Assembly: GCA_965279165.1 (NCBI GenBank)
Contig: OZ257140.1
Span: 1,674,001 to 1,738,000 of the forward strand
Length of the DNA stretch: 64,000 nt
Direction of reading: 5' to 3'
Source of the DNA: JBAYIE01 sp965279165
GTDB taxonomy: Bacteria; Bacteroidota; Bacteroidia; UKL13-3
Part shown: positions 26,590 to 35,632 of the stretch, one piece after another
How the letters are laid out: each line of letters starts with the position of its first letter
Numbering within the stretch: the first letter of the stretch is position 1
Made by a program: the position numbers and the translations under genes
Notes under the pieces: generated by a model
The model's database searches: none
What the model was told of the DNA's origin: nothing
Seen by the model: only the letters and a program-made list of their open reading frames with translations

Positions 26590-27213
26590 CTAGTACGTTA
26601 TCGTACCACTCGATTGCATTACCGCCGATTGACTCGCCGATTGCGGGTTGAAGAAACCGGATAATATTACTTTGCCGGTTGCTCCATAAAATTTACCTGT
26701 TCCGCCGATGATATCGAGGTTAGCAGTAAAAAACACTTTTGTGGCATTGATCGGCTTCAGATTTGTTCCGGTTGTTGAAGTAAACCATACCGAATTTCCG
26801 TCGTTATCAAACGTAATGGAACTAACCGAATTTGGCACATTGGTAATTCCTGCTGCTGCAAGTTCTGTTGCAAAAAACTGGTTAACAGGAGCTGCAGTAG
26901 AGCCAACAGGTTGGCCATTGCTAAACGTAACCATTTGGTTAAAGTAGTTGGTGGCTTTACCCATATGTGTTGCATTGCCGTTTCCGCTTCCCGGATTAAA
27001 CACGCCCATTTCTGTAGGTGTGATGGTAGATGTTGCTGTAAACCATTCTGAATAAATTCGTTTTACTTGCTTTCCGTTTTTCCCAAAAACCACCGGTTCT
27101 TCTGTGGAATTTGCAGTATTACCACTGTCGTTGAAAGGAGTAATTTCTTCCTTTGTACACGATGCGATAAATAAAGTAACAAGTAAGCTGAGGAGTAAAT
27201 TTTTAGTTTTCAT
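26590..27213 (-). CDS. Lipoprotein with allene-oxide-cyclase-like barrel
   Basis: 207 residues. MKTKNLLLSLLVTLFIASC is a lipoprotein signal with the lipobox IASC (Cys 19). The mature protein is beta-rich and its C-terminal half, ITFDNDGNSVWFTSTT ... IIGGTGKFYGATGKV ... LSGFFNP, carries the G-x-G-x-F-x-G-A-x-G pattern of allene-oxide-cyclase/dirigent-like barrels, common in bacterial secreted proteins of unknown role. It is convergent with cphB across the repeat array. Function unknown; probably anchored in the periplasm or outer membrane. Confidence 0.78.
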   Translation of the reverse strand: MKTKNLLLSLLVTLFIASCTKEEITPFNDSGNTANSTEEPVVFGKNGKQVKRIYSEWFTATSTITPTEMGVFNPGSGNGNATHMGKATNYFNQMVTFSNGQPVGSTAAPVNQFFATELAAAGITNVPNSVSSITFDNDGNSVWFTSTTGTNLKPINATKVFFTANLDIIGGTGKFYGATGKVILSGFFNPQSASQSAVMQSSGTITY

Positions 27214-27440
27214 ATCAACAGGGTTTGATTCAAAGTACCGGTTTTTAATTGTGAAATGCCACTATTTCGGTATAAATTTTGTTTTGTGGGCTTTGCCCTC
27301 CCCATTTAACCTCGTTTAAAAGGATAAAACAATTGCGGTTTTATAAGAATTCCCAAGGTAACTTGTATAAAACCAATTTGGTAAAATTGCCTCTAAAAGA
27401 TTTGGATTTGTTACTTTCCACGCGGCAATCAACGAATCAT

Positions 27441-27535
27441 TCAACATCCAATCCCCGCATGTAAAAACTACGTCGTACCTCCTTGTTTTTATCGCGCGGG
27501 ATTGATTCGCGTGCCGCTAATCAACATTCAATCAT
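27441..27535 (-). repeat. REP-like hairpin element, copy 1
   Basis: The reverse complement of this roughly 95-base segment is about 90% identical by eye to 42929-43024. Within it, a stem such as ATAAAAAC/GTTTTTAC extended by AATCCCGC/GCGGGGATT encloses an AAGGAGG-containing loop. The form is that of REP elements mobilised by RAYT (Y1) transposases; no such transposase lies in the window. Confidence 0.6.
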
Positions 27536-27908
27536 TTACTCATTCACTCATTTACTCATTTCTTCCTATCCGGCTGTCTTCGAGAACCTCAGACACCTGC
27601 ATCACCCATACAATCAAAACCCAAATCCTTACAAAATCTTCTTAGCACTCATCCAAAATTATATCGTCCATTCATTCTTCATCCAACATTCATCATTCAT
27701 CATTCATAATCATTGTTGTCCGGGATAACATATTGTAAATTCATTTGAACAGAATATGGATAAAGGATTAGACTTGATTTAATAGATAATAGGCTTACTT
27801 GATAAAAATTTTAAACTTTGAAATTAGAAACCACAAAATAGTTATCCAATTGTTTCACAAAAGTTTCCAATTTAAGTTGAAGTATCCGGTGAGACAGCTG
27901 CCGGGTGA

Positions 27909-27963
27909 GGGATCGCAGCGGAAATCCTTTTTTGTATTCAAAAAAGATTGCAGCGAAGAGCCC
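27909..27963. ncRNA. Candidate structured RNA or hairpin element
   Basis: A stem formed by ATCCTTTTTT and AAAAAAGAT around a GTATTC loop, closed outside by GGG/CCC, with two nearly symmetric internal-loop strands (GCAGCGGAA and GCAGCGAAG). It is preceded by a small CCGG...CCGG hairpin (27886-27904) and followed by 'gacccgacgcaggaggggc'. Sequences of this form seem familiar to me from other Bacteroidota intergenic regions, but I cannot name an Rfam family. Strand is undecided because both halves are similar. Confidence 0.4.
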
Positions 27964-28028
27964 GACCCGACGCAGGAGGGGCACCCCCATATTTTCATTT
28001 TTTAATTTCCCCGGACACTAGTGATTCA

Positions 28029-28964
28029 TCATTTATATATCCTCACCACCGTTTCCCCCTCATCCCGCTTCATCGCCCTATACATGCCTTCGCTGTTAAA
28101 TGGCATTTCAATATTCCCGAATCGGTCAATCGCTACCAATCCACCTTCCCCACCAAATTTTACCAGTTTATCCATCACCACAAAATTGCAGGCTTCTTGT
28201 AACGACATGCCTTTGTATTCCATCAAACAACTGATATCGTATGCAACAACCGCACGGATAAAAAACTCTCCGTGTCCGGTACAACTGATGGCACATGTAT
28301 CGTTGTTTGCATAAGTGCCTGCACCAATGATAGGCGTATCACCAACTCTGCCAAATCGTTTGTTGGTCATGCCACCCGTAGACGTTGCTGCCGCTAAATT
28401 TCCATGTTTATCCAATGCTACTGCACCAACAGTACCGAATTTTCTTCCTTCTCCGTTCTTAATGGTATGATCCAGTTGATACCCTTCCGTGTCTTTCACT
28501 TCCTGCCATTGTTTATAACGGCTTTCTTCATAAAAATAACTTTCCGGTTGAAACGGTAAATGTTGCTCCTGTGCAAATTGTTCCGCTTCCTTTCCGCATA
28601 AGAAAACATGGCCGCTCCTGTCTTTGATTATCCTTGCCAATGCAATCGGATTTTGCACACCGCTTACCCCACCAACAGCACCGGCTTCTCTGGTCAGTCC
28701 GTCCATGATAGAAGCATCCATTTCGTGTTTACCGGAATGGGTGAAAACACTTCCTTTTCCTGCATTAAACAAAGGAAAATTTTCAAGAGAAATAACTGCA
28801 GCTTCAACAGCATCCATCGAAGTTCCTCCTCCTTTCAAAATTTTGTTTCCGGCCTCTACAGCTTCGCGCAAAGCATTGGTATACATAGCTTCCTTCTCAT
28901 CCGTCATCAATGACTTTAAAATAGTTCCCGCACCTCCATGAATTGCAATGCCAAATGGTTTCAT
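28029..28964 (-). CDS. iaaA: Isoaspartyl peptidase / plant-type L-asparaginase
   Basis: 312 residues from the ATG at 28964 (MKPFGIAIHGGAG), one base after the upstream stop; the longer frame is read-through from the DUF4175 gene. Ntn-hydrolase landmarks: IHGGAGT at the start, NAGKGSVF, MDASIMDG, autocleavage site KFGTVGAV with T178 as the new N-terminal nucleophile, then STGGMTNKRFGRVGDTPIIGAG (given as STGGMTNKR and GRVGDTP). The family splits isoaspartyl dipeptides, including beta-Asp-Arg, the product of cyanophycinase, besides asparagine. Cotranscribed with the DUF4175 gene by spacing. With cphA and cphB in the same 9 kb it completes a cyanophycin cycle. Confidence 0.92.
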   Translation of the reverse strand: MKPFGIAIHGGAGTILKSLMTDEKEAMYTNALREAVEAGNKILKGGGTSMDAVEAAVISLENFPLFNAGKGSVFTHSGKHEMDASIMDGLTREAGAVGGVSGVQNPIALARIIKDRSGHVFLCGKEAEQFAQEQHLPFQPESYFYEESRYKQWQEVKDTEGYQLDHTIKNGEGRKFGTVGAVALDKHGNLAAATSTGGMTNKRFGRVGDTPIIGAGTYANNDTCAISCTGHGEFFIRAVVAYDISCLMEYKGMSLQEACNFVVMDKLVKFGGEGGLVAIDRFGNIEMPFNSEGMYRAMKRDEGETVVRIYK

Positions 28965-28965
28965 A

Positions 28966-31900
28966 TTATTTTGCTGCTTTGTTAAAATACGTTTTTGTTT
29001 TTTCCTTATAGTAAGGCTGCATCTCGGTCGGAATAGTTTGTAGCAACTCCTCTTCACTCTTCTTCTTTTTCAGGTATTCGTCAAATGTTGGTGGAGGTGT
29101 TCGTGGCTTTTCTTTGGCTTGCTCAGCTTCTCTCTTTTTATCTTGTTCCTGTTTTATTTCTGCCTTTTCACTTTCCAGCATGCGCGTCATAATATCTTCT
29201 TGCCTACGCAACATTTCTGAACTCATTCGCTTATTGAAAAGTTCTTTCTCTGTTTGCTCCATTAACTTTTGCATCTCTTGTAATTTGGCATTGCCACCCA
29301 ATCCTTCTTTTTCTTTGGTCCCCATTTCGCTCAACATTTTTTGCATTTGTTGCCGAATAGCCATTTGTTGTGCCGCCATGCGTGCATAGTCTTCACTTCC
29401 CATTCCGCCAGGCTTGCCTCCTGATTTGTCGCCTCCCGGTTTATCTCCCGGTTTTTTACCTTCCTGTTTGTTTAATCCCTCCCGCAATTGTTTGTTCAGT
29501 TCTTCCTGCATCTTTTTCATGCTGCTCATGCTTTTGCCTTTTCCCTTGCCTTTTCCCGGCTTCTTTGTTTTGCCAGATTTGCCTTCGCTGTTGCTAGTCA
29601 TTTGATCCTGCATTTGCTTGAGCACCTCACTTAACATCACACCAAGATTATTGGCATGCATCATCGAGCGTTGTTGGGTGGTACGTATTTGTTCGATATT
29701 GCGGGTACCAAACCCTTCCACACTTTTTTCGAGGTTGTCGGTAAGTTTAGATACTTCACGGTTAATAAACGAACTGATTTCCGGAACTTTTTTGCTTAAT
29801 GCCAATAAGGAATCTTCAATAATGCGTGCGTTTTCGCGAATATCTTTTTGTGTTTTTGCCGCTGCAACATATTGCGGATTATAATTGCTTACATACTTAA
29901 AGTCTTGCATTAATTTCTCTTCATCGTTGCTTAATTGGATGGTGTTCTCCAGTATTTCACGCAACGCCTCTGCATTAATTTCCAACTCTTTCTCCTCTGC
30001 TTCCTCCATACTTTTCTTCATCTTATCGGCCATCTTCTTCATTTTGTCTTTTGCCTCTTTCTGCTCCTTTGCCGACTTTTCCGGTTCATTGTTTTCGAGT
30101 TCTTCTTCACTTTGTTTCTGGTCTTCCTCAATTCCTTTTTGTTCTTCTTTTGTGTCTTCTAATTTCTTTGGTTCTTCCAGTTTGCTGTTCTTATCTGTTG
30201 CATCCTGTATTTGTTTTTCCACTTCCTTAAACTGTTCGCTCAATTCTTTTTGTTCGTCCTGTAATTTTTTTACCAGTTCTTTTTTATCCGCATTATTCAA
30301 CTTTATATCTTGATCCAGCTTTTCTGTTTTCTTGCTTAAAGCATCTTGTTTCTCTTCCAATTTTTGTAGTTTATCCAATGCTTCTTCCAATTTCTTTTCT
30401 ACCTCCAGTGCCTTAAAATGTTCCAGCATTTTGTCGAGTTCTTTCTCTATATCCTTATTCGACAATTCCAGTTTCTCCATTTCTTGCTTTATCTGTTCCT
30501 TGTTCTGCATCTGCATCATTTGCTCCATTTGCTTAATGAGTTTTTTCATCTCCTCATTCATAATTTCATTAAACATTTTATCGATCTGTTCCTGCTTACG
30601 CAAAATTTCTTCGCTTTGTTTTTTATGTTCCCGTTCTTCTGCCGATACCCTTTTTTGTTCCTGCTTAATCGCTTCAACTTTCTCTGCCAATTCTTTTTGT
30701 CGTTCCATCAGTTTCTCCAGCTTTTTCTTTTCTTCCCATGTTAACTCGCGTTTTTCAAGCATTTTTTGTTCGAGGTCCTTTAATTCTTTTTGCATGGTCT
30801 TGGCTTCTTTGATAGCCTCTTCCATGTTTTGTTTCATGCTGCTTTTATCCGCTTCGCTTTTTGCTTCCAATTCTTTTTCGGAGGGTGCCTTGTAATTAAA
30901 GAGTTTCGACTTTACCGACTTGTGTCCAAACACCCCATCGTTGTCCCATACTTCAAAATAATATTCTACCTCATCGGATGGTTGCATACCCGTTTCTTGC
31001 AACAAAATCTGATGGTAAAACCGGTACGTTTTATCTTTGCCATCGATTGCCAAATCCTTTACCTGCAACTCCGGTTTATCTGTTTCTTCTGCATCCTTTT
31101 TGAGTAAACGATAGTTGAATGTTAGCCTTGTTAAACCATAATCATCTGCAATATCTCCGATAAAATATTTCTGTTCCCGGTTCAACGAATCTTCTTTTTC
31201 TTCCACCGTGATGGTAGGAAATGCATCCGGAATTACACCGAGCATATAATGCAAGGAGTCCTTTAATTTTCCTTCTTTGTTTTTCGTCTGTATAAACAAA
31301 CTCGCGCTTTGAAATAATTTTCTGGAATAAGTAAACACATCTGTACCATTGGGTTTTGCGCTACTGGTTTTCTCATTAAAGCCTAACCAAACCTCATCGG
31401 TTTTACGTGTTACAAAATTCCAGTTGATAACAGTGCCGGCCGGAACAGTTAAGTCTCCAGGGTTTTGAATCGTTTCGTGGGCACGATTTAGATACGATGG
31501 ATAGTCAAGCCTAACACTGTATTTCATAATTTGAGGTTTGGATATCACCTCAACGGAATAGGCTTTGCTGGTATAATCTGCTGCTTCCAGTTCGAAAGAA
31601 AACTTTTCGCGTACGCTGTTAAATACAAATACAAAATGGGTAGGATCGGTCTTTTGCATTTTAAATGCGTTTCCTTCGCGCACTACAAAAACTTCTTCCG
31701 GTAATTCCTTTCCTTTTACTTCCACTTCCAACTCAAAATCGCTGAATTGCTCGGCTTCTAAAAATTCGTTAACCGGATAAAAAGCAAATGGTGGTGGCTC
31801 GATAAATGTTTGGTTGTAACGCAATACCCGCATGGTGCCATCGGATATCATGCCCGGAGCGATCAAGTAAATAAGTATGCAGGCAATTACCGGCAACAAT

Positions 31901-32382
31901 GCATAACGCAGATAACGCAGGTTTTTTCGCAAATCAATTGCAGCCACAAAAGGAACCGGATGGAGTTGTTTGGTTTTCTGGGCAATTGCAGCCTCAATTA
32001 AGGATGCATCCAATAAGCCATCTGCCTTTTGCTTGAGCTCTAGGGTGTTTAAGAGTTTGTCTTTCACTTCCGGAAAATGTTTCCCTATCAACACCGATGC
32101 TTCTGCATATCCTAATATTTTTCCAATACGAAATAACCTGGTCAACGGTATAGCAACATACTTTCCGGCCAGAAAGGCTGTACCCAATACAAAAAGATAA
32201 AACAATATGGCACGGATAAGTTGGTTATAATGTCCAAAATATTCGAGTGCACTCACTAAAAGAAACAATATAATCCCGCCTATTACAAAATAAACCCCGC
32301 CTTTTATCAGCTGGTTTTTGTAATATTTACGAATAAACGCATCTAGTTTTTGGATCAGTAAATCGTAGTTTTGGTTGGACAT
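28966..32382 (-). CDS. DUF4175-family membrane protein with long coiled coil
   Basis: 1138 residues. Hydrophobic segments near the N-terminus (GVYFVIGGIILFLLVSAL, ILFYLFVLGTAFLAGKY, LLPVIACILIYLIAP at about 28-45, 58-75, 160-175), then beta-rich domains to about 490, followed by some 450 residues of highly charged coiled coil (Lys/Glu/Gln/Met-rich), a Gly/Lys-rich spacer (SGKTKKPGKGKGKGKS) and a charged C-terminus. This is the DUF4175 layout known from Bacteroidota and some alphaproteobacteria; function unknown, probably envelope-anchored scaffold. Its stop is one base from the isoaspartyl peptidase start. Divergent from the thioredoxin-like gene. Confidence 0.85.
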   Translation of the reverse strand: MSNQNYDLLIQKLDAFIRKYYKNQLIKGGVYFVIGGIILFLLVSALEYFGHYNQLIRAILFYLFVLGTAFLAGKYVAIPLTRLFRIGKILGYAEASVLIGKHFPEVKDKLLNTLELKQKADGLLDASLIEAAIAQKTKQLHPVPFVAAIDLRKNLRYLRYALLPVIACILIYLIAPGMISDGTMRVLRYNQTFIEPPPFAFYPVNEFLEAEQFSDFELEVEVKGKELPEEVFVVREGNAFKMQKTDPTHFVFVFNSVREKFSFELEAADYTSKAYSVEVISKPQIMKYSVRLDYPSYLNRAHETIQNPGDLTVPAGTVINWNFVTRKTDEVWLGFNEKTSSAKPNGTDVFTYSRKLFQSASLFIQTKNKEGKLKDSLHYMLGVIPDAFPTITVEEKEDSLNREQKYFIGDIADDYGLTRLTFNYRLLKKDAEETDKPELQVKDLAIDGKDKTYRFYHQILLQETGMQPSDEVEYYFEVWDNDGVFGHKSVKSKLFNYKAPSEKELEAKSEADKSSMKQNMEEAIKEAKTMQKELKDLEQKMLEKRELTWEEKKKLEKLMERQKELAEKVEAIKQEQKRVSAEEREHKKQSEEILRKQEQIDKMFNEIMNEEMKKLIKQMEQMMQMQNKEQIKQEMEKLELSNKDIEKELDKMLEHFKALEVEKKLEEALDKLQKLEEKQDALSKKTEKLDQDIKLNNADKKELVKKLQDEQKELSEQFKEVEKQIQDATDKNSKLEEPKKLEDTKEEQKGIEEDQKQSEEELENNEPEKSAKEQKEAKDKMKKMADKMKKSMEEAEEKELEINAEALREILENTIQLSNDEEKLMQDFKYVSNYNPQYVAAAKTQKDIRENARIIEDSLLALSKKVPEISSFINREVSKLTDNLEKSVEGFGTRNIEQIRTTQQRSMMHANNLGVMLSEVLKQMQDQMTSNSEGKSGKTKKPGKGKGKGKSMSSMKKMQEELNKQLREGLNKQEGKKPGDKPGGDKSGGKPGGMGSEDYARMAAQQMAIRQQMQKMLSEMGTKEKEGLGGNAKLQEMQKLMEQTEKELFNKRMSSEMLRRQEDIMTRMLESEKAEIKQEQDKKREAEQAKEKPRTPPPTFDEYLKKKKSEEELLQTIPTEMQPYYKEKTKTYFNKAAK

Positions 32383-32472
32383 TGCAGTGAATGGCGAATT
32401 TATAGAAATAAACGTTTACGGAAAGATTTTAATATGTGGGTTTTTAGGTATAATATTTGTTGTTATCTTTCC

Positions 32473-32970
32473 ATGATGAAATTGATGCGTTCCGTATTGG
32501 CAATTGTTTTGTTGTTATGGTTGAATTTTGCCATTGCCCAACAACCCAAAACAACCGAAAAAACTATCCAATCAGGAGAACTGGTATGGCTCGACTGGAA
32601 TGAAGGTTATGAAAAGGCGGTTAAGAGCGGAAAAATATTGTTGGTAGATGCCTATACCGACTGGTGTGGTTGGTGCAAAAAAATGGACCGCGATACCTAT
32701 TCCAAACCTGAAATTATCCAAAAAATTAACGCGTCGTTTATCCCGGTAAAATTTAACCCCGAAATTACCGACCGATCTTATAAAATTGGCACAGAATCCT
32801 TTTCCGGTAGCCAGTTATATGGTTTTTTAACCCAGGGAAATTCAACCGGATTTCCTACCACCTATTATATTTTCCCTGCCAAAAAACGCATCATGCTCGA
32901 TGCCGGTTATAAAGGTCCCGAAGATTTCGCCAAAGTGCTCGACCAGATTGTTTTGGAAGGAAAGAAGTGA
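32473..32970 (+). CDS. Secreted thioredoxin-fold protein
   Basis: About 165 residues from the ATG at 32473 (MMKLMRSVLAIVLLLWLNFAIAQ), which starts a signal peptide; the longer frame reaches into the divergent gene. After it the thioredoxin fold shows LVDAYTDWCGWCKKMD with the redox pair C-x-x-C (WCGWC) and the cis-Pro segment STGFPTTYYIF. Similar to thioredoxin-7/DUF255-type periplasmic reductases of Bacteroidota. Probable role: disulfide reduction or exchange in the periplasm. Monocistronic by spacing, followed by a low-complexity stretch. Confidence 0.88.
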   Translation: MMKLMRSVLAIVLLLWLNFAIAQQPKTTEKTIQSGELVWLDWNEGYEKAVKSGKILLVDAYTDWCGWCKKMDRDTYSKPEIIQKINASFIPVKFNPEITDRSYKIGTESFSGSQLYGFLTQGNSTGFPTTYYIFPAKKRIMLDAGYKGPEDFAKVLDQIVLEGKK

Positions 32971-32974
32971 GGGG

Positions 32975-33190
32975 GGTTGGTGATTGGTCATTAGGTCATT
33001 AGTTCATTGGTCATTAGTTCATTGGTCATTAGGAGCCGTAATGCTCATCGACATTCGCCATTCATAATTCATCATTCAAACATCCAATCATTCATTCATC
33101 ATTCATCATCCAAAATTCATCATTAACACCAAACCTCTCATATCTTATATCTCATAACTTATATCTTATATCTCATAACTTATATCTTTT
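32975..33190. repeat. Low-complexity word repeats
   Basis: Chains of 'ggtcattagttcatt', 'cattcatcattcatcat' and finally 'cttatatctcataacttatatc' (33137-33190). The last block ends directly at the promoter box of the PurF-like gene. A similar block, 'atatctcataactcataac', precedes the gene at 43445, and its reverse form lies at 697-750. Confidence 0.6.
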
Positions 33191-33193
33191 CCT

Positions 33194-33201
33194 TACCTTT
33201 G
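33194..33201 (+). promoter_or_regulatory. -7 promoter box of the PurF-like gene
   Basis: TACCTTTG, an exact TAnnTTTG match ten bases before the ATG at 33212. No clear TTG -33 element is visible in the AT-rich repeat upstream. It predicts a very short leader. Confidence 0.5.
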
Positions 33202-33211
33202 CCTCTCCTTT

Positions 33212-35107
33212 ATGAGTGATCCAATCAAACACGAATGCGGCGTAGCTTTTATACGCCTGCTCAAGCCCCTCGAATATTATCAGGAAAAATACGGTTCTGC
33301 GCTTTATGGCCTAAAAAAGCTATATCTCCTGATGGAAAAACAACACAACCGCGGACAAGATGGTGCCGGTGTGGGAGTAATTAAAATTGATCCCGTAACG
33401 GGGCGACAATATATTTACCGCAAACGAGCGAGTGGAAGTGGAGCAATCGCAGATATTTTCAGTAAAATCGATAAAAAAATATCGGATTCGGGAAGTAAGT
33501 CGGATTTAAAAGATGTGGAATACCTGAAAGCCAATACACCATATGCAGGTGAGGTTTTATTGGGTCATTTACGCTATGGAACATACGGCGGAAGCGCATC
33601 AAACCTTTGTCATCCATTTATTCGCGAAAATAACTGGATGACCAGAAGCTTAATGCTGGCCGGTAATTTTAACATGACCAATGTCGACGAGCTTTTTGAA
33701 GTGTTGATTGGATTAGGACAACACCCCAGCGAAAAAGCGGATACCATAACCATGCTTGAAAAAATTGGGCATTTTTTGGATGAAGAAAACCAACGCTGCT
33801 TTACCAAGTTTAAACGCGAAGGACACGGAAACCAAGAAATTACTCCGTTAATCGGGGAAAACATGAATATCGAAAATATTCTGCGCCGTTCGTTACGGGA
33901 TGTAGATGGTGGTTATGTTTTAGCGGGTTTAATCGGACATGGAGATTCGTTTATAGTGCGCGATCCGAATGGTATTCGTCCTTGCTTTTATTACCAGGAT
34001 GATGAAGTGGTAGTGGTAACTTCCGAACGTCCTGCCATACAAACCGGTTTCAATATCAATATCAACCTGATTAAAGAACTTGGTCCGGGAAATGCCTTGA
34101 TTATTCGTAAAAACGGAAGTATCAAAGAGGTAAATATATTGCCTTCCACCAATGTGCGCCAGTGTACTTTTGAGCGCATTTATTTCTCCAGGGGCAACGA
34201 CCGCGATATTTATAAGGAACGTAAAAAACTAGGTTATTTATTATCCGATAGGGTGCTTAAATATATCGGACATGATATCGAAAATACTGTTTTCTCCTAT
34301 ATCCCAAATACAGCAGCAACTGCATTCTACGGAATGATTGATGGCGTGCTCGATTACCTGAGCGAATACAAAGTACAGGAAGTCTTAAAAATGGGTGCCA
34401 ACCCGGATATGGAGAAACTTAAAAAGCTGATTGCATTAAAACCACGACGCGAAAAAATTGCCATCAAAGATGCCAAGCTAAGAACCTTTATTACCGACGA
34501 CCAGCACCGTGAAGATATGGTAGCCCACGTGTATGATGTTACCTATGGTATCATCAACAACGATAAAGATACACTCGTGGTGATGGATGATTCCATCGTT
34601 CGCGGTACAACTTTAAAAACCAGCATCCTTCGAATCCTCGATCGCTTGCATCCAAAGAAAATTATAATTGTTTCTTCAGCACCTCAGATTCGCTATCCCG
34701 ATTGTTATGGTATTGACATGAGTCGCTTAAAAGATTTTGTCGCTTTTCAAGCCATGATTGCTTTGGTCAAAGAAAACAAAAAAGAACATCTGTTGCAGGA
34801 AGTTTATGCCAAATGCAAGGCGCAGGAAAATATGCCAAAAGAAGAGGTTGTTAACTACTTAAAGGAATTATATGCCTTGTTTACCGTCGACGAAATCAGC
34901 AATAAAATTGCAGAAATAGTAACACCAAAGGATATTAAAGCTGAAGTTGGCATTATTTATCAACCATTGGAAGGATTACACGAGGCTTGTCCTAACCACA
35001 AAGGCGACTGGTATTTCAGCGGAAATTATCCTACACCCGGTGGAAACAAAGTAGTGAACAAAGCGTTTATCAATTATATGGAAGGCATTAGTGCCCGTGC
35101 ATATTAA
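33212..35107 (+). CDS. PurF-family amidophosphoribosyltransferase, long form
   Basis: 631 residues, against about 470-510 for typical PurF. The N-terminal Cys nucleophile is C9 in KHECGVAF (initiator Met kept or the peptide trimmed), followed by class-II glutamine amidotransferase landmarks KQHNRGQDGAG, GHLRYGTYGG, CHPFI, LAGNFNMTN. The phosphoribosyltransferase PRPP loop is LVVMDDSIVRGTT. Extra length lies between the domains and in the C-terminal part (about 520-631). Reaction expected: PRPP plus glutamine to phosphoribosylamine, but the long form, which Bacteroidota carry beside canonical purF, may serve another amide transfer. Four bases upstream of the DUF2480 gene, so cotranscribed. Confidence 0.85.
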   Translation: MSDPIKHECGVAFIRLLKPLEYYQEKYGSALYGLKKLYLLMEKQHNRGQDGAGVGVIKIDPVTGRQYIYRKRASGSGAIADIFSKIDKKISDSGSKSDLKDVEYLKANTPYAGEVLLGHLRYGTYGGSASNLCHPFIRENNWMTRSLMLAGNFNMTNVDELFEVLIGLGQHPSEKADTITMLEKIGHFLDEENQRCFTKFKREGHGNQEITPLIGENMNIENILRRSLRDVDGGYVLAGLIGHGDSFIVRDPNGIRPCFYYQDDEVVVVTSERPAIQTGFNININLIKELGPGNALIIRKNGSIKEVNILPSTNVRQCTFERIYFSRGNDRDIYKERKKLGYLLSDRVLKYIGHDIENTVFSYIPNTAATAFYGMIDGVLDYLSEYKVQEVLKMGANPDMEKLKKLIALKPRREKIAIKDAKLRTFITDDQHREDMVAHVYDVTYGIINNDKDTLVVMDDSIVRGTTLKTSILRILDRLHPKKIIIVSSAPQIRYPDCYGIDMSRLKDFVAFQAMIALVKENKKEHLLQEVYAKCKAQENMPKEEVVNYLKELYALFTVDEISNKIAEIVTPKDIKAEVGIIYQPLEGLHEACPNHKGDWYFSGNYPTPGGNKVVNKAFINYMEGISARAY

Positions 35108-35110
35108 CAA

Positions 35111-35632
35111 ATGGACACAAACAATACCATTGAACCTATTGCTAATAAAGTAGCCGAAAGCGGACTGGTAACCATTAACCTCGAAGATTTTTACCACCCC
35201 GGCGAAAGGGTATTGTTTGATATTAAACCCTGGCTATTTCGGGAAATGATTTTAAAAGAAAAAGATTTTCGGGAAGAAGTGAAAAACCATGATTGGTCAG
35301 CTTATCAAGGAAAAAATATAGCATTTTACTGTTCAACCGATGCCATCATTCCTACTTGGGCGTATATGTTATTAGCGATTGCCGTAGAACCATTTGCCAA
35401 TCGTTATGTTTTCGGCGACGCCCAAAATCTGGAAACGGTTTTGTTCAACGATGCATTAGAAAATCTTAAACCGGAAACCTATAAAGATATACGCGTCATC
35501 ATTAAAGGTTGTGGTGATATTCCAATTCCTGTAAACGCCTACGTTGAAATTACCCACAAATTAATCCCTTTCGCCAAAAGCATTATGTATGGCGAAGCAT
35601 GCAGCAACGTACCGCTTTATAAGAAGAGGTAA
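35111..35632 (+). CDS. DUF2480 family protein
   Basis: 173 residues, matching the DUF2480 family confined to Bacteroidota: VTINLEDFYHPGERVLFDIKPW (quoted in part as YHPGERVLFDIKPWLF), MILKEKDFRE, YCSTDAIIPTWAYMLLA, RYVFGD, and a C-terminal KGCGDIPIPVNAYVEIT. Function unknown. Cytosolic, no signal peptide. It follows the PurF-like gene by 3 bases, a pairing that suggests a shared process; a repeat field follows. Confidence 0.88.
   Translation: MDTNNTIEPIANKVAESGLVTINLEDFYHPGERVLFDIKPWLFREMILKEKDFREEVKNHDWSAYQGKNIAFYCSTDAIIPTWAYMLLAIAVEPFANRYVFGDAQNLETVLFNDALENLKPETYKDIRVIIKGCGDIPIPVNAYVEITHKLIPFAKSIMYGEACSNVPLYKKR

Larger units (their letters stand above)
27214..28028. other. Gene-free 815-base interval
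   Basis: Holds a REP-like inverted repeat (27441-27535), word-type low-complexity sequence (27536-27718, 'cattcatcattcatcattcat'), and a structured element (27885-28016). Several short frames here have no start signals, no conserved character and low-complexity sequence, so I do not call genes. Confidence 0.6.

Noticed and set aside
27279..27728. Short plus-strand frames
   Set aside because: They run through the REP-like element and low-complexity 'cattcatcatt' words.
29114..30895. Long plus-strand frames rich in Phe, Ser and Cys
   Set aside because: They lie opposite the Lys/Glu-rich coiled coil of the DUF4175 gene; antisense of AAA/GAA codons gives open Phe/Ser frames.
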